Part shown: piece after piece, positions 22,400 through 31,280 of the stretch
Position numbering within the stretch: the stretch's first letter is position 1
Layout: every line of letters starts with the position of its first letter
NCBI GenBank assembly: GCA_017410375.1
Contig: JAFQQW010000069.1
Span: 1 to 64,000, forward strand
Reading direction: 5' to 3'
DNA: 64,000 bases
DNA from: Clostridia bacterium
GTDB lineage: Bacteria; Bacillota; Clostridia; RGIG6154
Notes under the pieces: generated by a model
Told to the model about the DNA's origin: nothing
What the model saw: the letters and a program-made list of their open reading frames with translations, nothing else
The model's database searches: none
Made by a program: the position numbers and the translations under genes

Positions 22400-24766
22400 T
22401 TATTTTAACTGTACCACAGTAACGCCCAGGTCACCCTCGCCAAATCTGCCGAGGCGGAATTCCTCCACTCTGCGGTTGCATTTTAAAGCATCGTGAATCG
22501 CCTGACGCAATGCACCCGTGCCTTTGCCGTGCACGATGGTTACGGTTTTTAAGTTTGCTACCACCGCATCGTCAATAAACCGTTCCATTTCCGCAACCCC
22601 TTCTTCTGCAAACTTACCGCGGATATCCAGTTCGGGACTTATCACCTGGGATTTGCCCAAAGTAGAATGGTTTACCGAATAGCGCTTTGCCACTTCTGCG
22701 CCCGTATCCTCTTTGGCTTCCCGCAGGGACGAAAGGGGAACGGTGATTTTTAAAATACCCGTCTGGACAGTAACATTTCCTTTTTTATCGGGCAATGCTA
22801 AAACGGTGCCCTCGGTATCGGTATCCACCACATACACACGCATACCCGGAATAAGCTTTTGCGGTACAGCACCCGGTGCCTGCGGTTTTTTCTTCTGAAT
22901 TTTTTTGGACAGACCGCCACTCTTTTCCCGAAGCTCTTTGCGGATGCGCTCCAATTCCTGCTGGGCTTCCTTTTGCTTTTCGGCAGCTCTTAATGCCTTT
23001 ACCTCGTCCAGCATGGCAGCAACCTCAGCCTCTGCATCCTCGATAATTTTCTGCGCCTTTTGCATGGCTTCCTTTTCGATGCGGATTTTTTCCTTTTCCA
23101 GACGGTTATAGGTCTTTTCCACACTCGCCTGCTGATCCGCCGCTTTCTGGGACAGCTCTTCTGCCCGAAGCTGTTCCGCTTCAGTCTGCTGTCTGTTTTG
23201 TTCAAGCTCTTTTAAAACATCCTCGAATTTTACATTTTCACCCGAGAGATAGTCTTCTGCCTGCTCTAAAATTTTCTTATCCAGACCCAGCTTTTCGGAT
23301 ATGGCAAAGGCGTTGGATTTGCCCGGCATGCCGATGTTTAACTGATAAGTGGGTCGGAGGGTTTCTACATCAAAGGCACAGGAGGCGTTTTGCACTCTGT
23401 CCTCTGTCATGGCATACAGCTTCAGCTCGCTGTAATGGGTAGTTGCCACCGTTTTAGCACCTTTTTTGCGCACATGCTCTAAAATGGACATGGCAAGTGC
23501 TGCGCCCTCGGTGGGGTCTGTGCCTGCGCCAAGCTCGTCAAACAAAACAAGGCTTCCGCGACCTGCAAATTTTACAATTTTTACAATGTTGGTCATGTGT
23601 GCCGAAAAAGTACTTAAGCTTTGTTCGATAGACTGCTCATCCCCGATGTCTGCAAAAATTTTACGGAACACCGAAATCTCTGCGTTATCGGCTGCAGGAA
23701 TCAAGAGACCGCTTTGCGCCATCAGACACAAAAGCCCGAAGGTTTTTAAGGATACCGTTTTACCGCCCGTGTTGGGACCCGTGATTACCAAGGTATCAAA
23801 ATCATCCCCTAAGCGGATGTCGATGGGTACCGCTTTTTTGGGGTCTAACAAGGGATGTCTTGCCTTTTTGATGTTTAAAACGCCTTTATCGTTCACTTTC
23901 GGCTTTACGCCGTTGTAATCGAGGGCATATTTCCCCTTGGCAAAGGCAAAGTCCAGCTTGATAAGTGCTTCAATATTGACCAAGATATCTTCACCGCAAT
24001 CTGCAACACGCTGCGAAAACATCTGTAAGATACGTTCGATTTCGTATTTTTCCTTTTGTTCTTCCTGTTTTAGCTTGTTATTGGTTTCCACCACCGCCAT
24101 AGGCTCGATAAAAAGGGTCGCACCTGTAGAAGAGGTGTCGTGTACTAACCCCGGCACGTCGCCCTTATGCTCTGCCTTTACCGGCACAACAAATCTGCCG
24201 TTTCGGGTGGTAATTAACGCTTCCTGCAGGAATTTGGCGTTTCCGCCCGAAATAAAGCCGTTTAAGGTGTCGCGCACCTTGTTGCCCAACTGACGGATGG
24301 TACGGCGGATGGACAAAAGCTCACTTGAGGCGTTGTCTGCCATTTCTTCTTCATTTAATATAGAGGAAGTGATGTCCGCTTCTAAGGTATCAAAGGGTAA
24401 AATATCGCGGATATAGCCTGCAAGCACAGGAAATTCTTCAATTCCCTCGCCGTAGCCGTGGTAGGCTTTGCCGCAAGACAAAACCCTTGCGATATCCAGA
24501 AGCTCTTTCATGGACAGCACACCGCCCGACATGGCACGCTTGATGCTTGCGGTCTGACCTTTGACCGCGCAATGGGGCGGAGACGCAAATTTCAACAGAC
24601 ATTTTAATGCCTGGTCGGTTTCGGAAAGGGATTCCTCCACCAAATAAAGGTCTGTTTCAGGCTTTAAGCCAAGAACCTTCTCCTTGACCGAGTCGCCCGT
24701 CGCAAAGGTTTCCAATTTTTGTAAAACCTTATCAAATTCCAATGTTCTTAAAACCTTGTCATTCAT
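22400..24766 (-). CDS. mutS2: Endonuclease MutS2
   Basis: A 788-residue protein, the usual MutS2 length. It has the MutS core without the mismatch-binding domain I, an ATPase with VITGPNTGGKT (Walker A), FDELGAGTDPTEGAAL and THYSELK motifs, a long coiled-coil insertion (about 510-630) and a C-terminal Smr nuclease domain with LDIRG and the HGKGTG loop. MutS2 acts in suppression of recombination and, in Bacillus, in rescue of collided ribosomes. Its start overlaps the preceding small gene by four bases. Confidence 0.96.
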   Translation of the reverse strand: MNDKVLRTLEFDKVLQKLETFATGDSVKEKVLGLKPETDLYLVEESLSETDQALKCLLKFASPPHCAVKGQTASIKRAMSGGVLSMKELLDIARVLSCGKAYHGYGEGIEEFPVLAGYIRDILPFDTLEADITSSILNEEEMADNASSELLSIRRTIRQLGNKVRDTLNGFISGGNAKFLQEALITTRNGRFVVPVKAEHKGDVPGLVHDTSSTGATLFIEPMAVVETNNKLKQEEQKEKYEIERILQMFSQRVADCGEDILVNIEALIKLDFAFAKGKYALDYNGVKPKVNDKGVLNIKKARHPLLDPKKAVPIDIRLGDDFDTLVITGPNTGGKTVSLKTFGLLCLMAQSGLLIPAADNAEISVFRKIFADIGDEQSIEQSLSTFSAHMTNIVKIVKFAGRGSLVLFDELGAGTDPTEGAALAMSILEHVRKKGAKTVATTHYSELKLYAMTEDRVQNASCAFDVETLRPTYQLNIGMPGKSNAFAISEKLGLDKKILEQAEDYLSGENVKFEDVLKELEQNRQQTEAEQLRAEELSQKAADQQASVEKTYNRLEKEKIRIEKEAMQKAQKIIEDAEAEVAAMLDEVKALRAAEKQKEAQQELERIRKELREKSGGLSKKIQKKKPQAPGAVPQKLIPGMRVYVVDTDTEGTVLALPDKKGNVTVQTGILKITVPLSSLREAKEDTGAEVAKRYSVNHSTLGKSQVISPELDIRGKFAEEGVAEMERFIDDAVVANLKTVTIVHGKGTGALRQAIHDALKCNRRVEEFRLGRFGEGDLGVTVVQLK

Positions 24767-24999
24767 TTTCTGTAATCCTCACATAAATCCTTAAGGCTCA
24801 CGGCAGTCGCTTTGCCGATTGCCAATTGTTTCATAAATAAGACTGCTTTTTTATAGCTTCCGCAAAAGGGCACGGTTTGTTGCAAAAGAATGCCTTTCTG
24901 CTGCGTGATGCCCACCGTCAGAGGTGTGCCTTTTTGTACATAATAACAAATATTGCCCGTTTTCGGTGTGCTTGCTGTGCCGACGATATGTTTTTGCAT
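24763..24999 (-). CDS. Small protein upstream of mutS2, possibly DUF6514-like
   Basis: A 78-residue protein from ATG at 24999 with a GGGAGTTGAG site. It has a beta-rich first half and a helical end (FMKQLAIGKATAVSLKDLCEDY) that recalls DUF6514 proteins of Clostridia. ATGA overlap with mutS2 indicates translational coupling. Function unknown. Confidence 0.6.
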   Translation of the reverse strand: MQKHIVGTASTPKTGNICYYVQKGTPLTVGITQQKGILLQQTVPFCGSYKKAVLFMKQLAIGKATAVSLKDLCEDYRK

Positions 25000-25102
25000 A
25001 CACTCAACTCCCTTAAAAAACAGAGTATCAAGTTTGATTTTCCGTTTCAAGAGAATTTTTCAGGCTGTTTTTATATATTTTCTTATGATTTCGGCCGTTT
25101 TC

Positions 25103-25894
25103 TTATTCGGACGCGATTTTTCTTAAGCTTTCTACAGATGCTTTTAAATGTGCGTCTGAGGTAAGGGCATTGTTATAGATTTCAATGATGCAGTCGCCCT
25201 TGTAGCCAAAAGCCTTTAAATCGCGGAATACTGCGGAAAAGTCCACATCCCCATCCCCAGGCAGGAGACAGTCGGAGATGTCATTTGCATCCGAGATATG
25301 TACGTTTAAAAGGCGGTTCGAAAAAAGCTTTACATATTCAAGATAATTGAAGCCTGCTCTTCGTGCCTGCTTTAAATCCAGGGTGAAGCCTAAATGGGGA
25401 GAGGTCAGCTTTGGCAAAACTGCTTTTAAAAATTCTATGTCATGGGTTACGCACCAGCTTACGTTTTCCAAGGCAAGCTTTATGTCATACTCCCCTGCAA
25501 CGTCTGCAAGGTAGTTGATTTTTTCCGCAAAGCCATCGGCATCAAAGTATTTAGAAAGCATTTCCTTGCGTGCACCGTGGAAGGTATGATATTTAGCACC
25601 CAGCAAAAGTGAGGCGCTGAGCACCTTGCGGTAGATGCGTTCGGCATCGGTTACACGCCTTTGGTAATCCGAGAACAAAAACGGCTCGTGCTGTGCCACA
25701 AACGAATGCACCGAAACCACCTTTATGCCTGAAGTATCCAGTTTTTCTTTTAACGCCAGACAGAATTCCGGCGCATATTCCGATTCGGAATTTAAAAACA
25801 CCTCTGCCGTATTGACGCCGATTGCCTGCAGGCGGGCAGGGATATTTTCCGTAAGCTCCGGATAAAAGCATGCCGTTGAAACACCGATTTCCAT
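25103..25894 (-). CDS. Sugar phosphate isomerase/epimerase-type TIM barrel protein
   Basis: About 263 residues from ATG at 25894 (GAGGT site; an ATG at 25915 in the same frame is possible). It is a xylose-isomerase-like TIM barrel: a beta-strand start MEIGVSTACF, metal-ligand-type positions in LALENVSW, GFTLDLKQARRAG, LLNVHISDAND and CIIEIYNN. Family members isomerise or epimerise sugars or inositol compounds or are endonucleases; the substrate cannot be read from the sequence. It faces away from the plus-strand gene at 26003. Confidence 0.78.
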   Translation of the reverse strand: MEIGVSTACFYPELTENIPARLQAIGVNTAEVFLNSESEYAPEFCLALKEKLDTSGIKVVSVHSFVAQHEPFLFSDYQRRVTDAERIYRKVLSASLLLGAKYHTFHGARKEMLSKYFDADGFAEKINYLADVAGEYDIKLALENVSWCVTHDIEFLKAVLPKLTSPHLGFTLDLKQARRAGFNYLEYVKLFSNRLLNVHISDANDISDCLLPGDGDVDFSAVFRDLKAFGYKGDCIIEIYNNALTSDAHLKASVESLRKIASE

Positions 25895-26002
25895 AATTTT
25901 TACTACCTCTTCCATTATTTCAGCATTGTATTACACCATACATCTATGCTACTATTTAAGTATAGCATACATTCCAAAAAAAAGAAAGGGGATTTAAAAA
26001 TT

Positions 26003-26242
26003 TTGCGTATACTTTTTTCTCATATAAATAAATTAAAAGGCTTTTCTAAATTTGCCTATCTTTTTTCCACCTCGGTGGCATTGTTTATTCTTCTGTTCTG
26101 CCTTGTGCTTCGGTTTGTACTCCCTTTAAGCACTTCCTTTTTGTTTATCGCCCGGGAAACCATTATAACCGCGGCAGGCATCTTTCTGATTGGCTTAATT
26201 ATTTCTGTTTTTGCCCGATTTGCACAAAAACCAACCGATTGA
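26003..26242 (+). CDS. Small membrane protein with two helices
   Basis: A 79-residue protein from a TTG at 26003, with AAAGGGG about ten bases upstream; an upstream in-frame ATG at 25946 has no ribosome site. Two hydrophobic segments occupy about residues 15-40 and 45-68. It ends inside a terminator hairpin. No family is recognised. Confidence 0.5.
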   Translation: MRILFSHINKLKGFSKFAYLFSTSVALFILLFCLVLRFVLPLSTSFLFIARETIITAAGIFLIGLIISVFARFAQKPTD

Positions 26243-26254
26243 GGTTGGTTTTTT
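26226..26254 (+). terminator. Terminator before the microcompartment operon
   Basis: Hairpin AAAAACCAACC / GGTTGGTTTTTT with a GATTGA loop, partly within the last codons of the small membrane protein gene. It separates that gene from the operon that starts at 26287. Confidence 0.8.
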
Positions 26255-26286
26255 CTGTGTTTTTGTTATTTTTTTCTGTGAAACTA

Positions 26287-26315
26287 TTGACTTTTTTGGT
26301 TTTTTGTTGTAAACT
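26287..26315 (+). promoter_or_regulatory. Promoter of the HAD-dehydratase operon
   Basis: TTGACT (26287-26292), 17-bp spacer, TAAACT (26310-26315). The start point would fall near 26322, giving a leader of about ten bases before the AAGGAG site region and the first ATG. Confidence 0.6.
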
Positions 26316-26330
26316 TGTATATGAAGGAGA

Positions 26331-27044
26331 ATGAGAAAATCTATGGTATCTATGATAATCTGTGATTTGGACGGCACTTTGCTTCCCAAAAACGCAAAAA
26401 ATCTACAACCGAATATTTTAGATGCTTTAGACAGCTTTTCCGAAAAAGGGATTGCCCTTTGCATTGCAACAGGCAGAAGCTATGTGCAGGTTAAACGGAT
26501 GTTTGAAGGCTTAAAGCATCCTGCCTATTTCATCTGCTCGGACGGTGGCATTACAGTATATAAAGAAGAAACCCTTTTAAAATTTCCGATTGCCTTTGAC
26601 AAAACAGACTATCCCACAGCCATTGGCTACGGCAAATATATCGCCTATGCCTCCTGCGGGAACAAGCCCTTTTACCGACAGGCTAAGGCAGACTATAACG
26701 GGCATGTACTTCCCCTTTGTGAATGCAGGGATGAAATCTATAAGGTGGCGGTTAAAAACGCACCCTTAAAAGAAATTCCGGGACTTAAACGCATTTACAA
26801 AGATGCCACATGGCAGGAATACATTTCCCCTGAAACCGACAAAGGCGTTGCGTTAAGCGCGCTGCAAAAAAAACTTGGCATAAAAAAAGAAGAAACATAC
26901 ATTTTCGGGGACGGCTTAAACGATATCCCCATGACGCCTTACGGGAAAAGCTTTTTAATCGGCAACGGCTTTCCCGGCTGGCAAAACCATTTTGAACAAA
27001 AATACAAAGACTTTATGACGGCTATAAAGGAGGTTACCTTATGA
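26331..27044 (+). CDS. Cof-type HAD phosphatase, first gene of the dehydratase operon
   Basis: A 237-residue HAD hydrolase. The nucleophile motif CDLDGTLL starts at residue 11, motif II is CIATGRS, and the C-terminal FGDGLNDIPM gives the metal-binding acids; a cap domain of the Cof type lies between. Such enzymes remove phosphate from sugar phosphates. The stop overlaps the dehydratase start (ATGA), so it is translated with the microcompartment enzyme. The start may be ATG at 26331 or 26343. The substrate may be a phosphorylated intermediate of the pathway, but this is inference. Confidence 0.85.
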   Translation: MRKSMVSMIICDLDGTLLPKNAKNLQPNILDALDSFSEKGIALCIATGRSYVQVKRMFEGLKHPAYFICSDGGITVYKEETLLKFPIAFDKTDYPTAIGYGKYIAYASCGNKPFYRQAKADYNGHVLPLCECRDEIYKVAVKNAPLKEIPGLKRIYKDATWQEYISPETDKGVALSALQKKLGIKKEETYIFGDGLNDIPMTPYGKSFLIGNGFPGWQNHFEQKYKDFMTAIKEVTL

Positions 27045-29557
27045 ATACAGCACATTTCAGAGAAATCGCAAAGACAGACCGAATCGGTCGCTTAATTGAA
27101 AATCTTTTTAAGAAGATGCCAGAAGTAGAGGCTGACCGTGCGGTTTTAATCACAGAAAGCTATAAAGAAACCGAAAACTTACATATTTATTTAAGACGTG
27201 CAAAGGCTTTTGAACACATCTTAGATAATATTCCGATTACCATCCGTGATGAGGAATTGATTGTAGGCAGCGGTACAAAGGCGCCCAGAGGCTGTCAGGT
27301 ATACCCCGAATTCTCTTACGCGTGGTTAGAGGGTGAATTAGACACCATTGAAACCCGTACCGCAGACCCCTTTTATGTATCGGAAGAAACAAAGAGAAAG
27401 TTAAGAGAAGTGTTCCCCTACTGGAAGAACAAGACCACAAGTGAGCTTGCCGAATCGCTCATGGCACCCGAAACCAAAACGGCTATGGCGCACAATCTGT
27501 TTACCCCGGGCAACTATTTCTATAACGGCATCGGGCATGTAACGGTAGACTACGGCAAGATTTTAGCGGTTGGCTACAACGGCATTATAAACGAAACCAA
27601 AGAAGCGATGGCAAAGCTTGATATCAGCGATGCAGATTATGCAGACCGCTATACCTTCTTACAGAGTATACTGATCAGCTGTGAGGCGGTTATCCGTTAT
27701 GCGGCGCGCTATGCAGAGCTTGCCCTTTCTATGGCAAAATCCGAAACCGATGACAAACGAAAAGCAGAACTTTTAAAGATTGCAGAAAACTGTGTACAGG
27801 TACCCGGCAACGGTGCAAGAAGCTTTTACGAGGCTTGCCAGTCGTTCTGGTTTGTACAGATGCTCATTCAGATTGAATCCTCGGGTCACTCCATTTCCCC
27901 CGGCAGATTTGACCAGTACATGTATCCCTACTTTGAAAAGGATATGGCGCAGGGTAGCTTGACCTATGAATTTGCGCAAGAACTGATGGACTGCATCTGG
28001 GTAAAGCTGAATGATTTAAACAAAGCACGCGATGCGGCATCGGCAGAAGGCTTTGCCGGCTACAGCCTGTTCCAGAACTTAATCGCAGGCGGTCAGACCA
28101 AAGAGGGCTTGGATGCCACAAACGATTTGTCTTACATGTCCATCCAGGCAACCATGCATGTTATGTTGCCGCAGCCGTCTTTTTCGGTGCGCGTATGGAA
28201 CAACACCCCCCACGAATTTTTATGTAAGGCAGCCGAGCTTACCCGTACGGGCGTAGGACTTCCTGCCTACTACAATGACGAAGTGATTATCCCGTCTCTT
28301 TTGTCCCGTGGACTTACCATGGAGGATGCAAGAGAATACAATATCATCGGTTGCGTTGAGCCGCAGAAATGGGGCAAGACCGACGGTTGGCATGACGCGG
28401 CATTCTTTAACATGTGCCGTATCATCGAGCTGGTGTTTGACAACGGCAAGGATAACGGCGAACAGGTGGGCATTCCCACAGGCGATGTGACAAAGATGAC
28501 CTCTTTCGAAGAGGTGTTTGAGGCATACAAGGCACAGATGAAATACACCATAAAGCTTCTTGTAAATGCCAACAACTCCATCGACGTGGCACACGCAAAG
28601 CGTTGTCCGCTCCCCTTCCTTTCTTGTATGGTAGAAGATTGTATCGGCAGAGGAAAGTCGGTGCAAGAGGGCGGTGCTATCTACAACTTTACAGGCCCGC
28701 AGGGCTTTGGTATTGCCAACATGGCAGACGCGATGTATGCCATCAAAAAGCTGGTGTTTGAAGAAAAATCCGTAACCATGGCTGAACTGAAAGAAGCTTT
28801 GCAAAACAATTTCGGAGAAAGCACCTCGGCAGAGAATGCAGAAGAAGTGACCACCCAGATTGTAAAGGCACTTGTCGCATCGGGCAAAACCGTAACCGAA
28901 GAGCAGATTGCTTCTATTTATAAGCAGGTTGCAGGTAACAGCGGTGACGAAAAATACACTTCTGTGCGCGAAAAGATTTTGGCACTTCCGAAATTCGGTA
29001 ACGACATTCCCGAAATCGACAGCTTAGCTCGAGAGGTTGCTTATACATACACCCGTCCCATGGAAAAGCACAAAAACCCCAGAGGCGGTATTTTCCAGGC
29101 AGGTCTTTATCCGGTATCGGCAAACGTACCCCTTGGTGCACAGACCGGCGCAACGCCTGACGGCAGACTGGCATACACCCCCGTGGCTGACGGTGTATCC
29201 CCCAGCGCAGGCGCAGACGTTTCAGGTCCTACTGCATCTGCAAACTCGGTTTCCAAGCTTGACCACGGCATTGCCTCCAACGGCACGCTGTTTAACATGA
29301 AGTTCCATCCCTCTGCATTAAAGGGACAAAAGGGCATTGAAAACTTTGTGGCACTTATCCGCGGTTACTTTGATCAGAAAGGCTCGCACATGCAGTTTAA
29401 TGTGGTAAGCCGTGAAACCTTAAGAGATGCACAGGCACATCCTGAAAACTACAAGAGCTTAGTGGTTCGTGTGGCAGGCTACAGCGCACTGTTTACCACC
29501 CTCTCGAAATCGCTTCAGGACGACATCATCCGCAGAACCGAACAGAGTGGATTTTAA
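27041..29557 (+). CDS. Glycyl-radical diol dehydratase (1,2-propanediol dehydratase type)
   Basis: An 838-residue glycyl-radical enzyme. Residues equivalent to those of B12-independent glycerol dehydratase are all present: His166, His283 in GHSISPGRFDQYMYP, Cys438 and Glu440 in GCVEPQ, Asp452 in GWHDAAF, and the radical Gly813 in VRVAGYSA. The match to glycerol/propanediol dehydratase is closer than to choline lyase or pyruvate formate-lyase. With an aldolase giving lactaldehyde in the same locus, 1,2-propanediol is the likely substrate, giving propanal inside the shell. It is longer than glycerol dehydratase (787) because of an extra stretch of about 45 residues around 592-640. Confidence 0.92.
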   Translation: MNTAHFREIAKTDRIGRLIENLFKKMPEVEADRAVLITESYKETENLHIYLRRAKAFEHILDNIPITIRDEELIVGSGTKAPRGCQVYPEFSYAWLEGELDTIETRTADPFYVSEETKRKLREVFPYWKNKTTSELAESLMAPETKTAMAHNLFTPGNYFYNGIGHVTVDYGKILAVGYNGIINETKEAMAKLDISDADYADRYTFLQSILISCEAVIRYAARYAELALSMAKSETDDKRKAELLKIAENCVQVPGNGARSFYEACQSFWFVQMLIQIESSGHSISPGRFDQYMYPYFEKDMAQGSLTYEFAQELMDCIWVKLNDLNKARDAASAEGFAGYSLFQNLIAGGQTKEGLDATNDLSYMSIQATMHVMLPQPSFSVRVWNNTPHEFLCKAAELTRTGVGLPAYYNDEVIIPSLLSRGLTMEDAREYNIIGCVEPQKWGKTDGWHDAAFFNMCRIIELVFDNGKDNGEQVGIPTGDVTKMTSFEEVFEAYKAQMKYTIKLLVNANNSIDVAHAKRCPLPFLSCMVEDCIGRGKSVQEGGAIYNFTGPQGFGIANMADAMYAIKKLVFEEKSVTMAELKEALQNNFGESTSAENAEEVTTQIVKALVASGKTVTEEQIASIYKQVAGNSGDEKYTSVREKILALPKFGNDIPEIDSLAREVAYTYTRPMEKHKNPRGGIFQAGLYPVSANVPLGAQTGATPDGRLAYTPVADGVSPSAGADVSGPTASANSVSKLDHGIASNGTLFNMKFHPSALKGQKGIENFVALIRGYFDQKGSHMQFNVVSRETLRDAQAHPENYKSLVVRVAGYSALFTTLSKSLQDDIIRRTEQSGF

Positions 29558-29575
29558 TAAAGGAATTTAAATACT

Positions 29576-30364
29576 ATGAATTACGAAAACATTACCGGAA
29601 GAATATTTGATATTCAGCGTTTTTCGGTACATGACGGACCGGGCATCCGCACCATCATCTTTTTAAAGGGATGTGCACTCCGTTGCAAATGGTGCTGTAA
29701 TCCCGAATCCCAGAGCTTTGAAATCGAAACCATGAAATTAGATGACGGCAAGGAAAAGCTTGTGGGACGGGATGTGACCGTTCGGGAAATCATTGAGACG
29801 GTTGAAAAGGATATGCCTTACTATCGCCGTTCGGGCGGTGGGCTGACCCTGTCGGGCGGTGAATCGCTCCTGCAACCACAGTTTGCAGAAGGCATTTTAC
29901 GGGCTTGTCAGGAAAGAGGCATCAATACCGCCATCGAAACCACCTCGGTGGTGGATTACAAGGTGATTGAACCGCTTCTTCCGCTCATTGACACCTATAT
30001 GATGGACATTAAGCACATCAATCCTGAAAAGCACAAGGCATTTACCGGAAAAGACAACCAAAGAATTCTGGAAAACGCAATCAAAATTGACAGAAACGCA
30101 AATAAAATGATTGTCCGCGTGCCTGTCATCCCAACCTTTAACGATACAGAGGAAGAAATCCGCGAGATTGCAACCTTTGTTTCCAAATTAGAAAAGACCA
30201 ACGAAATGCATCTGCTGCCCTACCACAAGTTCGGCACAGACAAGTATCGCTGGTTAGGGCGCGATTACACCATGCCGGATGTGGATACACCCACAGACGA
30301 AAAAATGGAGCGCCTGAAAAAAACTGCAGAAAGCTTAGGCATTACTTGCCGGATAGGAGGTTAA
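29576..30364 (+). CDS. Glycyl-radical enzyme activase (radical SAM)
   Basis: A 262-residue radical SAM enzyme with the CxxxCxxC cluster at Cys33, Cys37 and Cys40, the HDGPGIRT opening and the GGGLTLSGGE SAM-binding motif. It makes the radical on Gly813 of the dehydratase encoded 18 bases upstream. Most activases of diol dehydratase type carry an inserted eight-Cys ferredoxin-like domain after the first motif; here that stretch has no Cys, so the protein resembles the short pyruvate formate-lyase activase form. Confidence 0.92.
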   Translation: MNYENITGRIFDIQRFSVHDGPGIRTIIFLKGCALRCKWCCNPESQSFEIETMKLDDGKEKLVGRDVTVREIIETVEKDMPYYRRSGGGLTLSGGESLLQPQFAEGILRACQERGINTAIETTSVVDYKVIEPLLPLIDTYMMDIKHINPEKHKAFTGKDNQRILENAIKIDRNANKMIVRVPVIPTFNDTEEEIREIATFVSKLEKTNEMHLLPYHKFGTDKYRWLGRDYTMPDVDTPTDEKMERLKKTAESLGITCRIGG

Positions 30365-30367
30365 CCC

Positions 30368-30727
30368 ATGGAATATCAGGACAAAACGCGCATCATACAA
30401 GAGCTGGTACCCGGCAAACAAATCACCCTTGCCCACATCATCGCAAACCCGGACGAAATTCTGTATAAAAAGCTCGGTCTTGACCCGGCGGTGGAATACA
30501 GCAAAAGTGCCATTGGCATCATCACCATGTCACCTGCCGAAACTGCGATTATCGCAGGAGATATCGCCATTAAAGCTTCGGGTGCAGAATTGGGATTTGT
30601 AGACCGCTTCAGCGGTACACTGATTATCACCGGCACCGTCTCGCAGGTAGAGGCTTCCTTAGAAGCCGTTTGCGATTACTGCAGACAGACTTTAAGCTTT
30701 ACGGTTTGTGAAGTGACCCGCACATGA
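30368..30727 (+). CDS. Circularly permuted BMC shell protein, PduU/EutS type
   Basis: A 119-residue shell hexamer subunit. The N-terminal part (RIIQELVPGKQITLAHIIANP) is typical of PduU/EutS, in which the BMC fold is permuted and an N-terminal strand forms a small barrel over the pore. The core reads SAIGIITMSPAETAIIAGDIA. It starts three bases after the activase stop and overlaps the GTPase gene by four bases. Confidence 0.9.
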   Translation: MEYQDKTRIIQELVPGKQITLAHIIANPDEILYKKLGLDPAVEYSKSAIGIITMSPAETAIIAGDIAIKASGAELGFVDRFSGTLIITGTVSQVEASLEAVCDYCRQTLSFTVCEVTRT

Positions 30728-31155
30728 GAACAATTATTTTTATGGGACGCAGCGGCTGCGGCAAAACAACACTGACACAAGCCTTGCGGGAAACGCCCAT
30801 CAGCTATCAGAAAACCCAGGACATTCAGTATTTTAACGGTATTATTGACACCCCCGGGGAATATGCGGAAAATCAGCATTTGGGACGGGCACTTGCCCTT
30901 TACTCCTACGAGGCGGATGTGGTTGGCTTATTGCTTTCCGCCACCGAAGAATATTCGCTGTTTCCGCCAAACGTCACCTGCCTTGTAAACCGTGAGGTGA
31001 TTGGCATCGTGACCCACATCGACTGTGAAGGCGCAAACCCGGAGCGTGCAGAACGGTGGCTTCGGCTTACGGGTTGCACAAAAATCTTCCATATTAACTC
31101 AAAAGATAAGAAAACGTTGGTTTCTTTGTTGGATTTTCTTCAAAACAAAGAATAA
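30724..31155 (+). CDS. EutP/PduV-like P-loop GTPase
   Basis: A 143-residue small P-loop protein with Walker A GRSGCGKTT near its start, a DTPGEY switch and THIDC guanine-recognition segment. EutP/PduV proteins associate with microcompartments and may help place them or act as kinases; the role is not settled. It closes the first operon section, and a new promoter follows in the 125-base gap. Confidence 0.88.
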   Translation: MRTIIFMGRSGCGKTTLTQALRETPISYQKTQDIQYFNGIIDTPGEYAENQHLGRALALYSYEADVVGLLLSATEEYSLFPPNVTCLVNREVIGIVTHIDCEGANPERAERWLRLTGCTKIFHINSKDKKTLVSLLDFLQNKE

Positions 31156-31190
31156 AAACAGAAAAAACCACAAAAAACCACAAAAAAGTG

Positions 31191-31219
31191 TTGACATTCA
31201 TGGGAAACCATGGTAAAAT
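31191..31219 (+). promoter_or_regulatory. Internal promoter of the shell/aldolase section
   Basis: TTGACA (31191-31196), 17-bp spacer, TAAAAT (31214-31219). The spacer contains the short palindrome CATGGGAAACCATG, a possible operator for the DeoR regulator at the end of the locus. The first gene follows after a 60-base leader with AAAGGAG. Confidence 0.75.
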
Positions 31220-31280
31220 AAAGACAAAAGTAGTAAAAAACAAAGAAAACAAAAATTCATAAAAAAGGAGAAATGAAACA

